Shown piece after piece: positions 24,776 to 33,320 of a stretch of 64,000 nt of DNA. Source of the stretch: Acidaminococcus timonensis (GTDB lineage: Bacteria; Bacillota; Negativicutes; Acidaminococcales; Acidaminococcaceae); assembly GCF_900106585.1 (NCBI RefSeq), contig NZ_FNWH01000006.1, positions 930,001-994,000 of the forward strand. Direction: 5' to 3'. The stretch's first letter is position 1. Each line of letters opens with the position of its first letter. The notes beneath the pieces are model-generated. The model saw nothing but the letters and a program-made list of their open reading frames with translations. It did not search any database and had not been told where the DNA came from. The position numbers were made by a program, and so were the translations under genes.

Positions 24776-26683
24776 TTACCGTTTCCCCACCAGACACCGC
24801 ATGGAATTCAGCACACAGAGGATCAGCACCCCTGTATCTGCGAAAATGGCAAACCACATGTTGATGAACCCCAGGGCCCCCAGCACCAGGCTGATGACCT
24901 TGATCCCGATGGCGAACACAATGTTCTGGTACACGATGCCCACGCACTTCCGGGCAATCCGGATGGCCGTGCTGATCTTCAGGGGATCGTCGTCCATGAG
25001 CACCACATCCGCCGCTTCGATGGCCGCATCACTGCCCAGGGCCCCCATGGCAATGCCCACGTCCGCCATGGCCAGCACCGGTGCGTCATTGATCCCGTCG
25101 CCCACAAAAGCCACTTTGTCCTTTTCGTCCTTGCGGCGGATCAGCTGATCGACCTTCTCCACCTTGCCCTGGGGCAGCAGTTCGCTGTACACCCTGTCGA
25201 TGCCCAGCTGGGCCGCCACGGCCTCCGCCGGTTTCTTCGCATCTCCGGTGAGCATGACCACTTCCTTCACGCCGTTTTCCTTCAGGGCCCGCACGGCCTG
25301 TGCAGAATGGGCCTTGATCCGGTCGGCGATCAGGATATGCCCCTGGTATTCGCCGTCCACGGCCACATGCACCAGCGTCCCCACCATATGGCAGTCCATA
25401 TAGGGAATACCCAGCTGGTCCATAAGCTTGTAGTTGCCGGCGGCTACCTTGTGCCCATCCACATTGGCCAGCACACCCTTACCGCCGATTTCTTCGATAT
25501 CTGTCACCCGGCTGCGGTCGATGAGCTTGCCGTAAGCCTTCTGCAGGCTCTTGCTGATGGGATGGCTGCTGGCACATTCGGCCAGGGCTGCCAGTTCCAG
25601 CACCCGTTCCTTGGCCATTTTATTGTGGTGCAGGGCGCTGACCTCGAACACCCCTTCCGTCAGGGTGCCCGTCTTATCCATGACCACGTAGGCCGTATGG
25701 GCCAGGGTCTCCATGTAGTTGGACCCCTTGATCAAAATGCCCTGCCGGCTGGCACCCCCGATGCCCGCAAAGAAGCTCAGGGGAATGGAAAGCACCAGGG
25801 CACAGGGGCAGCTCACCACCAGGAACAGCAGGCTGCGGTACAGCCACATATGCCACAGGGGAGGCAACCCCAGGATCATCCGTACCACCGGCGGCAGCAA
25901 AAACAGGGCCAGGGCCGAACCGCACACCACCGGGGTGTACACCCGGGCGAACTTGCTGATGAACACTTCAGATTTCGCCTTCCGGCTGCTGGCATCCTCC
26001 ACCAGCTCCAAAATCCTGGACACCGTGGATTCGCCAAATTCTTTGGTGGTGCGGATGGTCAGCACGCCGCTCTGGTTGATGCAGCCGCTGATCACCTCAC
26101 TGCCCGGTTCCACTTCCCGGGGCAGGCTTTCGCCGGTAAGAGCCGCCGTCTCCAGGGTGCTGCGGCCGGTGACCACCACGCCGTCGATGGGCACTTTTTC
26201 CCCGGGCTGTACGGTGATCACCGTCCCCACCGCCACTTCATCCGGGTCCACCTTCACCAGCTGCCCGTCCTTTTCGATGTTGGCGTAGTCCGGCCGGATG
26301 TCCATCAGGTCGCTGATGTTCCGCCGGCTTTTGTCCACCGCATAGTCCTCGAACAGTTCCCCCACCTGATAGAACAGCATGACGGCCACGCCTTCCGCAA
26401 AATCGGCGTTCTCGTAGATGCCCAGACCGAAGGCCCCCAGGCTGGCCACCGCCATCAGGAAGTTCTCGTCCAGCACCTGGCCCTTCTTGATGTTCTTCAG
26501 GGCCTTCTTCAGGATGTCGTAGGAAATGATCAGGTAGGCCGCCAGGTACGGCAGCAGGTGCAGCACCCGGGTGGTGGTGTCCACACCGGTTCCGCTCCAG
26601 CTGTCCGGCAAAAAGCCTGCCCCGATGGTCAGGAGGGCACTGACGGCAATCCGCCCGATCATGTGTTTCTGTTCTTGTTCCAT
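24776..26683 (-). CDS. Heavy-metal P1B-type ATPase, Zn/Cd/Pb class
   Basis: A 635-residue efflux pump. It has no N-terminal HMA domain; a separate 72-residue HMA protein is encoded just upstream. Motifs: LTGESLP (actuator), SCPCALVLS (CPC metal site in the membrane), DKTGTLT (phosphorylated D), SSHPIS (the HP locus), [11 protein letters not shown]. Late membrane helices carry a K (AIGIKVISL) and a D (FADTGV) at the places typical of the ZntA/CadA class, so zinc or cadmium rather than copper. RBS GAGAGGTGA before the ATG at 26683. Its 3' end meets the R1 array with no clear terminator between. Confidence 0.92.
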   Translation of the reverse strand: MEQEQKHMIGRIAVSALLTIGAGFLPDSWSGTGVDTTTRVLHLLPYLAAYLIISYDILKKALKNIKKGQVLDENFLMAVASLGAFGLGIYENADFAEGVAVMLFYQVGELFEDYAVDKSRRNISDLMDIRPDYANIEKDGQLVKVDPDEVAVGTVITVQPGEKVPIDGVVVTGRSTLETAALTGESLPREVEPGSEVISGCINQSGVLTIRTTKEFGESTVSRILELVEDASSRKAKSEVFISKFARVYTPVVCGSALALFLLPPVVRMILGLPPLWHMWLYRSLLFLVVSCPCALVLSIPLSFFAGIGGASRQGILIKGSNYMETLAHTAYVVMDKTGTLTEGVFEVSALHHNKMAKERVLELAALAECASSHPISKSLQKAYGKLIDRSRVTDIEEIGGKGVLANVDGHKVAAGNYKLMDQLGIPYMDCHMVGTLVHVAVDGEYQGHILIADRIKAHSAQAVRALKENGVKEVVMLTGDAKKPAEAVAAQLGIDRVYSELLPQGKVEKVDQLIRRKDEKDKVAFVGDGINDAPVLAMADVGIAMGALGSDAAIEAADVVLMDDDPLKISTAIRIARKCVGIVYQNIVFAIGIKVISLVLGALGFINMWFAIFADTGVLILCVLNSMRCLVGKR

Positions 26684-26758
26684 ATTTTGTCACCTCTCCG
26701 GAGGGTGGGCCCGGGGCCTCATCCCTGCGGTCTCCCCTTTCTATGATTCAGCAGCTGC

Positions 26759-26977
26759 TTAACAGTAGATTTTGAAATCGTCGTCCAGTTTTTCCACGTT
26801 GGCCTTGCACCGGTCCATGACCTCCCTGGGATCAGCCCCTTCTTCAAAGGTCACCTTCAGCTTCAGCAGCATGAAGTTCAGCACGGCATCTTTGACGCCC
26901 TCCGTAGCCTTCACCGCTTCTTCCATTTTGGCCGCACAGTTGGCGCAGTCCACATCCACTTTATAGCTTTTGGTCAT
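26759..26977 (-). CDS. Stand-alone HMA-domain protein
   Basis: A 72-residue single-domain metal binder; CxxC at C11-C14 (DVDCANCAAKME). The DCANCAAK form is that of the N-terminal domains of Zn/Cd ATPases, and the downstream pump lacks such a domain, so this is probably its detached metal-binding module. The last residues contain another cysteine (KIYC). Co-transcribed with the ATPase from a strong promoter with an operator-like palindrome. Confidence 0.88.
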   Translation of the reverse strand: MTKSYKVDVDCANCAAKMEEAVKATEGVKDAVLNFMLLKLKVTFEEGADPREVMDRCKANVEKLDDDFKIYC

Positions 26978-27004
26978 TTCAGGTCCTCTCTTTCTGTCTT
27001 AACA

Positions 27005-27022
27005 ATTAAAGAGTCATTTAAT
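27005..27022. promoter_or_regulatory. Operator-like palindrome ATTAAA-N6-TTTAAT
   Basis: A perfect 6-6-6 inverted repeat about 10 bases downstream of the transcription start of the metal ATPase operon. Size and AT content suit an ArsR/SmtB or other metal-sensing repressor; the protein is not in the window. Confidence 0.5.
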
Positions 27023-27036
27023 CGTTTTCTACCCTA

Positions 27037-27065
27037 TTTATACCCTATCCCCCAATAAAAGTCAA
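27037..27065 (-). promoter_or_regulatory. Promoter of the HMA-ATPase operon
   Basis: TTGACT (27060-27065), 17-base spacer, TATAAA (27037-27042) on the minus strand. Confidence 0.7.
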
Positions 27066-27100
27066 GAGGAATCAAATTTCATAGAAACTCGATTCCTCTT
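27064..27100 (-). terminator. Hairpin after feoB
   Basis: Ten-bp stem AAGAGGAATC/GATTCCTCTT with a 17-base loop, followed on the minus strand by a short T-rich stretch that overlaps the -35 of the next operon. Confidence 0.55.
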
Positions 27101-27139
27101 AATTCAAAAAGTGTTTAATTGTTTACATTCCTGCAGGAG

Positions 27140-29221
27140 TTACCGCAGCACATGGTAGAACAGGAAGGTGACCACCCAGGCTGTCACCAGCTGGAACCCG
27201 GCCTCGAAGCCCGTCCATTTCCAGCTGCCGCTTTCCTTGTGGATGGTGGCCAGGGCCGCCGCACAGGGCACGTACAGCAGGCAGAACACCATCAGGCAGA
27301 CGGCATTGACCCAGGTGAACCCGATGCTTTCCAGGCTCTGGGCAAAGGCTGCCATCCCGGCCCCGCTGCTGGCGTTGGTGATACCGAACAGCACGGCGCA
27401 GCTGGAAACCACCACTTCCTTGGCGCTGATCCCGGCCAGAAGGGCCAGGCAGATCTGCCAGAAGCCCAGGCCCACCGGTTTGAAGATGGGGACCAGTACA
27501 TGGCCGATCAGGGCACCGAAGCTTTCCCCGGCGTCGGTGGTGTACCCTGCCGGGCCGAAGTTCAGCAGGAACCAGATGATGATCGTCCCCAGGAAGATCA
27601 CCGTGCCCGCTTTCTGCAGGTAGCTTTCCACCTTTTCCCACATGTAGATGCTTACGGTGCGCATATCGGGCATCTTGTATTCCGGCAGTTCGATCAGCAG
27701 GTAATCCTCATCCTCCCGCTTCCGGAACATCTCCAGGCCCCGCAGGCCCAGGGCCACCAGGATGGCCACCACCAGCCCGATCAGATACATGGAATAGGCC
27801 ACGCCCATGGCATGATTGCCGAAGAACATCTCGGCGAACAAGATGTAGATGGTCAGCCTGGCATTGCAGCTCATGAAGGGCGTGATCAGCATGACCTTGT
27901 ACCGGTCCCGCTTGTGCTCCAGGGCCCGGGAGGCCATGATGGCCGGTACCGTACAGCCGAAGCCCAGCAGCATGGGGATGAAGGCCTTGCCCGAAAGCCC
28001 CAGCCGGCTCATCACATCTTCCATCACATAGGCCACACGGGCCATGTAGCCCGAGTCCTCCAGGAAGCCCAGGGTCAGGAACAGGATCAGGATGTTGGGC
28101 AGGAAGGTGATGATGGTACCCACGCCTCCCAGCACCCCGTCGATGACGAGGCTCTGCAGGGCCTGGTTCACGTCGCCGGCGGCCATGGCAGCCTTGAGGA
28201 TTTCGCTGAGCCAGTCGATGGCATCTTCCATATAGCCTTTCAGCCAGTCGCCTACGGTGAAGGTCAGGAAGAACACCACGGCCATGATCAAAAGGAACAC
28301 GGGGATGCCCAGGTATTTGTTGGTCAGGACGCTGTCCAGCCGGTCCGTCAGCTTGTCACTGGCCTCCTTGTGCAGCAGCACTTCGTGGATGATTTCTTCG
28401 ATGAAGTCATATTTTTCCCGGATGATCTGGGTCTCATAGTTCTTATCCAGCAGGTCGTTGCGCTGCACCGGGTACTTCTTCAAAATCTCCTGGTCCTGCT
28501 CCAGCAGCTTGATGGCGTGCCACCGGGGATTTACGATATCCGGATACTTCTCCTCCAGGGCCACGATCAGCTGGTCGATCCGGTCCTCGATGGGGTCGCT
28601 GTATACCATGGCATACATCTTGTGATCCAGCCGGTGGGCCCCTACGGCCTTGTGCTCATGGATCAGCGGATCCGTGTGTTTGGCGTCCCGGTGGTGGATG
28701 GCCGCATGGAGCAGCACATCCAGGCCCCGGCGCTTCCGGGCCGAAACGGGAATCACCGGGATGCCCAGCATTTCCGGCAGCCGGTGCAGGTCGATTTCCA
28801 TGCCCCGCTTTTCCACAATGTCCATCATGTTCAGGGCCATGACCACGGGCTTGCCCAGCTCCAGCAGCTGCAGGGTCAGATACAGGCTGCGCTCCAGGGC
28901 CGAAGCGTCCACCACGTTGATGATCACGTCCACTTCATCGCTGAGGATGAAGTCACGGGACACGATTTCTTCCATGGTGTAGGACGTAAGGCTGTAGGTC
29001 CCCGGCAGATCCACCAGGCGGATGTCGATGTCGTGGCGGCGGATGGCCCCTTCCACCTTTTCCACCGTAACCCCGGGCCAGTTGGCCACCTTCAGGTTGG
29101 CACCGGTGAAGGCATTGAACAGGGTGGTCTTGCCGCAGTTGGGGTTGCCGATGAAGCCGATGGTCATATGATGGGCATCATGCAGGGTGTTTTCCTTCGG
29201 CTGCTGCGTATCCTTAGTCAT
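27140..29221 (-). CDS. feoB: Ferrous iron transporter B
   Basis: A 693-residue inner-membrane Fe(II) transporter. The N-terminal G protein has G1 GNPNCGKTT (27-35 region), G3 DLPGTYS, and G4-like ALNMMD; the GDI region follows to about 270; then the gate domain and about eight spans with FLEDSGYMARVAY and GFGCTVPAIMASR. ATG at 29221 overlaps feoA by 8 bases and has GGAGG upstream; five extra upstream residues are rejected. feoC is absent. Works with FeoA in anaerobic iron uptake. Confidence 0.95.
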   Translation of the reverse strand: MTKDTQQPKENTLHDAHHMTIGFIGNPNCGKTTLFNAFTGANLKVANWPGVTVEKVEGAIRRHDIDIRLVDLPGTYSLTSYTMEEIVSRDFILSDEVDVIINVVDASALERSLYLTLQLLELGKPVVMALNMMDIVEKRGMEIDLHRLPEMLGIPVIPVSARKRRGLDVLLHAAIHHRDAKHTDPLIHEHKAVGAHRLDHKMYAMVYSDPIEDRIDQLIVALEEKYPDIVNPRWHAIKLLEQDQEILKKYPVQRNDLLDKNYETQIIREKYDFIEEIIHEVLLHKEASDKLTDRLDSVLTNKYLGIPVFLLIMAVVFFLTFTVGDWLKGYMEDAIDWLSEILKAAMAAGDVNQALQSLVIDGVLGGVGTIITFLPNILILFLTLGFLEDSGYMARVAYVMEDVMSRLGLSGKAFIPMLLGFGCTVPAIMASRALEHKRDRYKVMLITPFMSCNARLTIYILFAEMFFGNHAMGVAYSMYLIGLVVAILVALGLRGLEMFRKREDEDYLLIELPEYKMPDMRTVSIYMWEKVESYLQKAGTVIFLGTIIIWFLLNFGPAGYTTDAGESFGALIGHVLVPIFKPVGLGFWQICLALLAGISAKEVVVSSCAVLFGITNASSGAGMAAFAQSLESIGFTWVNAVCLMVFCLLYVPCAAALATIHKESGSWKWTGFEAGFQLVTAWVVTFLFYHVLR

Positions 29222-29450
29222 GGGCCACCTCCACATTGTCCACCCCGATGTTCCGGGTCATGTTGTAGCCCAGGGCGAAACGGGTGCCCCGGAGCAGGAT
29301 GATCATGATGCCCCGGCCCTTCCGGTTCAGCACCGAAATCCGGGTGCCCAGGGTCATGCCCAGGGCCTGTAACCGCCGTTCAATGGTAAAAGGCAGATCG
29401 ATTTTGGTCACAACCGCACTCTGCCCGATTTTCAAATCACTCAATTGCAA
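29214..29450 (-). CDS. feoA: FeoA SH3-like protein
   Basis: A 78-residue cytoplasmic partner of FeoB with the FeoA fold: LQALGMTLGTRISVLNRKGRG and ALGYNMTRNIGVDNVEV. Start is a TTG at 29450, chosen because AGGAGG lies 9 bases ahead and no ATG is available. Translationally coupled to feoB through the overlapping ATGACTAA. Confidence 0.92.
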   Translation of the reverse strand: MQLSDLKIGQSAVVTKIDLPFTIERRLQALGMTLGTRISVLNRKGRGIMIILLRGTRFALGYNMTRNIGVDNVEVAHD

Positions 29451-29481
29451 AACAGACTCCTCCTATAAGGGGGAAAGAAAG

Positions 29482-29512
29482 AAAAAAGGAGACTGTCTTC
29501 CGGACAGCCTCC
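29482..29512 (-). terminator. Attenuator-like terminator in the feoAB leader
   Basis: GGAGGCTGTC-CGGAA-GACAGTCTCC followed by six Ts on the minus strand, between the feo promoter and feoA. Confidence 0.7.
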
Positions 29513-29560
29513 CATACAAATCAATGTAAGCTTTCCTCCCCAAGACTAACCGTAGTTCTT

Positions 29561-29590
29561 ATTATAGAACAGATAAGGAGAATGTGTCCA
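29561..29590 (-). promoter_or_regulatory. Promoter of feoAB
   Basis: TGGACA (29585-29590), 18-base spacer, TATAAT (29561-29566). The leader to feoA is about 105 bases and holds the attenuator-like hairpin. Confidence 0.62.
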
Positions 29591-29594
29591 GTGC

Positions 29595-29735
29595 TCAGAA
29601 TGTCCAATCCACGCCCACGTTCCACTGCCACTTCCTGTTCCATTTGATCACAGAAAAATTATCCTTGTCCGTGGTGAAAAGGATGGACAAAAAGACAGAA
29701 TCCACAAAACCGAAGAAAAAATGATGATACACAAG
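29595..29735 (-). pseudogene. Possible 3' relic of an outer-membrane beta-barrel gene
   Basis: The minus-strand reading ending at 29595 finishes KWQWNVGVDWTF, alternating aromatic/hydrophobic residues with a final phenylalanine, as in outer-membrane barrel C-terminal strands. About 40 residues are open and no start or ribosome site fits. It may be chance. Confidence 0.3.
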
Positions 29736-29775
29736 CAGAAAAAAACAAGGTGTCATTTGACATAACACCTTGTTT
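29736..29775 (-). terminator. Terminator after the cupin-TIGR04076 operon
   Basis: AAACAAGGTGT stem and seven Ts on the minus strand. Confidence 0.8.
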
Positions 29776-29848
29776 CTGTAAAGAAGTCTGAATTTGACCG
29801 CAGCCATAATTTATGAAAATGGTTTCGGTGTCCTCCGATTGTACGGCC

Positions 29849-30121
29849 TTATTCTTTCACCACTTCTGCCTTGAACACCATGATGGTATCCGCATCGCTG
29901 CAGCAGAATTCCGCTGTGCCTTCGGGCTGGCCGGGGATTTTGCCCCCGTACCGCAGGATGTCGATGTACGGAAAGGCACAATGCATGGCCATGGGGCAAA
30001 TCTTCCCCCGGTCCTCGTCGAAATCGAACACCTCACCCACATGGTGCCCCCGGTGACACCCCATTTTCCCCCGCCGGTCCGTGACCGTGATCCGGATCTT
30101 GGGACGTTTACGGTTTTCCAT
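29849..30121 (-). CDS. TIGR04076-type small cysteine/histidine-rich protein
   Basis: A 90-residue protein matching the uncharacterised TIGR04076 pattern: KIRITVTDRRG, CHRGHHVGEVFDFD, ICPMAMHCAFPYIDILRYGGKIP and EFCCSDADTIMVFK. Conserved Cys and His residues suggest metal or cofactor binding; function unknown. The ATG at 30121 has GAGGG 6 bases ahead; an ATG at 30133 would overlap the cupin stop (ATGA). Same operon as the cupin gene. Confidence 0.75.
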   Translation of the reverse strand: MENRKRPKIRITVTDRRGKMGCHRGHHVGEVFDFDEDRGKICPMAMHCAFPYIDILRYGGKIPGQPEGTAEFCCSDADTIMVFKAEVVKE

Positions 30122-30129
30122 GATTGCCC

Positions 30130-30780
30130 TCATTCCAGCGTCAGCAATAATCCCATCTTAAACCGCTTTTCGGCCTTTACCCAATGCTGGCCGTTCTTGG
30201 CGAACCGGAACTGTTCGCCCTGTTTCAGCACGTGTTCCTGCTCTTCGTACCCGATGACTCCTTCCCCGTCCAGAGCAAAGATCAGTGCATCCCCGTGGGC
30301 TGCATGCTGGCTCAGGCCCGTGCCGGCATCAAAGGCCATGACCACGAATTTCATCTTTTCGTTGTGCACCACGTCCATATTCACGATTTTCCCGTCCTGG
30401 TAGGGTACCAGGTCCGCCAGTTTGAATACCTTACCTGCTTCGATGACTTTGTTCATGATATCCTCCTTCTGGATTTCGATTTCCACATACACCGTATCGG
30501 TTTTCGCCGCCATGCCCACAGGTACATCCGTGGGGGCCAGGATGCCTTCGCCGGCCGTCAGGACAGTCCCTGCCGGGGCTCCGGTCAGTTCGAGGGTGCC
30601 TTCCTGCACCAAAATCAGTTTATGATAGGGAAAGATTTCGGCACTGATGTCCGTATCCGCCCCCAGGGAGAACACCCAGATGGGGTTCTTTCCTTTATGG
30701 ATTTCCTGAGAAATGGTGCAACCGGGCACCGGCCGGTTGGCCGCCGCAATCGAAAAAACTTTGCCAGCTTCAAATTCCAT
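30130..30780 (-). CDS. Two-domain cupin protein
   Basis: A 216-residue protein with two related beta-barrel cupins, about 1-105 and 109-216. Each half opens similarly (MEFEAGKVFS and MNKVIEAGKVFK). The second has the better cupin motif (LSQHAAHGDALIFALDGEGVIGYEE), with H-x3-H for a metal; the first lacks the histidine pair (FPYHKLILVQEG). Start at ATG 30780 with AGGTGG; the GTG at 30789 has no ribosome site. A strong internal ribosome site precedes the second half. No substrate can be named; sugar, oxalate-like or sensing roles are all possible. Followed by the TIGR04076 gene. Confidence 0.8.
   Translation of the reverse strand: MEFEAGKVFSIAAANRPVPGCTISQEIHKGKNPIWVFSLGADTDISAEIFPYHKLILVQEGTLELTGAPAGTVLTAGEGILAPTDVPVGMAAKTDTVYVEIEIQKEDIMNKVIEAGKVFKLADLVPYQDGKIVNMDVVHNEKMKFVVMAFDAGTGLSQHAAHGDALIFALDGEGVIGYEEQEHVLKQGEQFRFAKNGQHWVKAEKRFKMGLLLTLE
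30456..30468 (-). promoter_or_regulatory. Internal ribosome binding site in the cupin gene
   Basis: AAGGAGG (30462-30468 on the minus strand) five bases before the in-frame ATG at 30454-30456; it would yield a single-cupin protein of about 108 residues. Confidence 0.55.
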
Positions 30781-30853
30781 TCCATCCACCTACTTTCTGT
30801 TTCTGGAATCATTGTACGATGAAAATGCGTAAAAATAAGTTGGTGTGACAACG

Positions 30854-30881
30854 AAAAGGGAGTGCTTCCGCACTCCCTTTT
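30854..30881 (-). terminator. Terminator after thrB
   Basis: AAAAGGGAGTG hairpin with a T tail on the minus strand, immediately after the thrB stop. Confidence 0.8.
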
Positions 30882-30882
30882 C

Positions 30883-31803
30883 TCACATCACCTTCGCTCC
30901 TTCGCTGTCGATTTCCAGCAGATGGATGGTGGTCCCGATATTTCTTTTTTTGAACGGCTCTTCCATGGCTTTGCCCACCTTCATGGGGTCCCCGTCCTGG
31001 GGCACATAAGCCATCAGCGTGGAGCCCGCTCCGGAGATGATGCCGTTGTAGGCACCGGCTTTCCGGGCAGCTTCCAGGGCTTCCTTCGCCCCGGGGATCA
31101 GGGGCAGCCGATAGGGCTGGTGCAGCCGGTCTTCCAGCGCCGTGGTCAAAAACTCATAATCTCCGCTCATCAGGCTCCCTACCAGAAGTGCCGCCCGGCT
31201 GGCGTTGTACACTGCATCCTTATGAGGCACGGTCCTGGGCAGAGCCGCCCGTGCCTTGCTGGTGGGCAGCGGCATATCCGGCACCAGCACCACCAGTTTC
31301 AGGGGCCTGGCCAGGGCGATCTTCAGACTTTCCACCCTGCCGCCTTCCATCACGTTCACCGTGATGCCGCCCAAAATAGCCGGTGCCACATTGTCAGGGT
31401 GGCCCTCGATTTTGGTGGCTTCCGTAACCAGTTCCGCCTTCGTCAGGGGATTCCCTGCCAGGGCATTGGCCGCCGTCAGCCCGGCCACAATGGCCGTGGA
31501 GCTGCTCCCCAGGCCCCGGGAAACGGGCACCCGGATCCTGCAGGTGATCTTCAGCCCGGTTTTCGGCTGTTTCAGCTTCTCCCACAGGGCGAAAAAGGAC
31601 TGGGCGGCCAGGTTGGACCGTCCTTCCGGCAGCTGCCCGGATCCCTGGCCCTCGCTGACCACCTGGACTCCCTGCTCCAGAGGCAGCCGTTCATAGGTAA
31701 ACTCATTATACAGGGTGCAGGCCAGTCCCAGGCAGTCGAAGCCGGGGCCGCAGTTGGCCGAGGTGGCCGGTACCCGCACCGTCACTTTCCCATTTTCCAT
31801 CAT
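30883..31803 (-). CDS. thrB: Homoserine kinase
   Basis: A 306-residue GHMP kinase phosphorylating homoserine with ATP on the path to threonine. Motifs: VPATSANCGPGFDCLGLA (motif 1), PVSRGLGSSSTAIVAGL (the ATP-binding P-G-L-G-S-S-S motif), and SGAGSTLMAY (motif 3). Two adjacent ATGs (31803, 31800); GAAGGAA lies upstream. Follows hom at 20 bases, last gene of the operon. Confidence 0.95.
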   Translation of the reverse strand: MMENGKVTVRVPATSANCGPGFDCLGLACTLYNEFTYERLPLEQGVQVVSEGQGSGQLPEGRSNLAAQSFFALWEKLKQPKTGLKITCRIRVPVSRGLGSSSTAIVAGLTAANALAGNPLTKAELVTEATKIEGHPDNVAPAILGGITVNVMEGGRVESLKIALARPLKLVVLVPDMPLPTSKARAALPRTVPHKDAVYNASRAALLVGSLMSGDYEFLTTALEDRLHQPYRLPLIPGAKEALEAARKAGAYNGIISGAGSTLMAYVPQDGDPMKVGKAMEEPFKKRNIGTTIHLLEIDSEGAKVM

Positions 31804-31822
31804 CCGTCGTTCCTTCTTCCTG

Positions 31823-33130
31823 TCAAGCCAGCTGGTCGTCTTCTACGCGGATGATATTGCAGATCCGTGCCACACAGCTCAGCTTGCTCAGGGCTTCGGA
31901 GGCTCTGCGCAGATCGAACTCGGACACCCCGTAGGTGATCACCACGATTTCCGCCAGGTTCCCCAGGGACCGTTTCTGCACAACCGTGTTCAGGCTGACC
32001 TTGCTGTCCCCGAAGGCTTTGGCGATGGTGGCCCAGACACCGGGCTGATCTTCCACCAGCATCCGGATGTAGCAGGGAGAGATGATCTCCTCCGGCGGCA
32101 GCATGGGCTTGTGCTCGTAGCAGGTACAGCCCACCCGGCCGGTGCAGCCGGCCTGGATGTTCCGGGTGCTTTCGATGATATCTCCGCACACGGCGCTGGC
32201 CGTGGGCATCCGTCCGGCGCCCCGGCCGAAGAACATGGCCTCGCCGATGGGCTGGCCTTCCACGTACACGGCGTTGAACACATCGTTGACCGTGGCCAGG
32301 GGGTGATCCTTCCGCAGCATGGTGGGATGGACCCTGGCACTGATGCCCTTCCCGTCCTTCTGCTTGGCGATCCCCAGCAGCTTGATCACATAGCCCAGCT
32401 CGCTGGCGTATTCAATATCCCGGGAAGAGATCTTGTCGATGCCTTCCACATATACATCGTCCAGGCTGACCCGGCTGTTGAAGGCAATGGAAGCCAGGAT
32501 GGCGATTTTCCGGGCGGCATCGAACCCGCCCACGTCGGCGGTGGGGTCGCTTTCGGCGTAGCCCTTGTCCTGGGCTTCCTTCAGCACTTCCGCAAAGTCC
32601 ATATGCTCCTGGGTCATCTTGGTGAGCATGTAGTTGGTGGTGCCGTTGATGATGCCCATGATCTTGGTGACCTTGTTGGCAGCCAGGCTTTCCTTCAGGG
32701 GCCGGATGATGGGGATACCGCCGGCCACAGCGGCTTCAAACAGGAAGTCCACATGGTTCCGGGCCGCCAGTTCGAACAGTTCCTTGCCGTGGGTGGCCAC
32801 CACATCCTTGTTGGCGGTGACCACATTCTTGCCGGCCTTCAGGGCGGCCTCCATGTATTCCAGTGCCGGATGCTCCCGGCCCATCAGTTCCACCACGATG
32901 TCGATGTCCGGATCGCCAATGATGTCATCGATCTTGTCCGTGGTAGCCAGTTTGGGATCCAGGGCCCGGACTTTGTCCGGATGACGGGCCAGCACCTTTT
33001 TGATGCAGATGGGGCAGCCCACCCGTTCCGTGATCAGGTCCCGGTTCTGGTTCAGCACCAGGATCACGCCACCGCCAACAGTGCCTGCCCCCAGCAGTCC
33101 AATGTTGATCTGTTTCTTTTTGTTTGCCAT
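31823..33130 (-). CDS. hom: Homoserine dehydrogenase
   Basis: A 435-residue NAD(P)-dependent enzyme reducing aspartate semialdehyde to homoserine. Rossmann motif GLLGAGTVGGGV (N-terminal), ANKDVVATHG, GGIPIIRPLKESLAANK, the active-site stretch AESDPTADVGGFDAARK, and a C-terminal ACT regulatory domain (MLVEDQPGVWATIAKAF) likely sensing threonine. ATG at 33130 is chosen for AGGAGG eight bases upstream; eleven upstream in-frame codons are dropped. Joined with thrB and, upstream, a PheB-type ACT protein. Confidence 0.95.
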   Translation of the reverse strand: MANKKKQINIGLLGAGTVGGGVILVLNQNRDLITERVGCPICIKKVLARHPDKVRALDPKLATTDKIDDIIGDPDIDIVVELMGREHPALEYMEAALKAGKNVVTANKDVVATHGKELFELAARNHVDFLFEAAVAGGIPIIRPLKESLAANKVTKIMGIINGTTNYMLTKMTQEHMDFAEVLKEAQDKGYAESDPTADVGGFDAARKIAILASIAFNSRVSLDDVYVEGIDKISSRDIEYASELGYVIKLLGIAKQKDGKGISARVHPTMLRKDHPLATVNDVFNAVYVEGQPIGEAMFFGRGAGRMPTASAVCGDIIESTRNIQAGCTGRVGCTCYEHKPMLPPEEIISPCYIRMLVEDQPGVWATIAKAFGDSKVSLNTVVQKRSLGNLAEIVVITYGVSEFDLRRASEALSKLSCVARICNIIRVEDDQLA

Positions 33131-33169
33131 ACCCTCATCCTCCTGGTTAATAAGGGCTGCCACAGGGGC

Positions 33170-33320
33170 AGCCCGTTATTGGTTCTATACACCTATAAGA
33201 GTCTTTAGTCTCTAGTCTGCAGCCGTTGGAAAAAAATTTGCCCCTGGCAAATTTTACCCTTCAGCTAGTGACTAGTGACTGCTGACTAGTGACAGATTGT
33301 GAAATTGAATTTCACAACCT
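33170..33320. repeat. R2 repeat, copy C
   Basis: Linker with CTAGTGACTAGTGACTGCTGACTAGTGAC (33265-33293) next to a GTTGTGAAATT hairpin (33297-33319) and, at 33225-33255, an AAATTTGCC...GGCAAATTT hairpin. A further AGTCTCTAGTCTGCAG piece lies at 33200-33220. Between the PheB-like gene and hom. Confidence 0.75.

Noticed and set aside
24770-26746. Long plus-strand open frame opposite the metal ATPase
   Set aside because: Histidine- and glutamine-rich shadow of a high-GC gene; similar long shadows lie opposite feoB, hom, trmFO, topA and mgtA.
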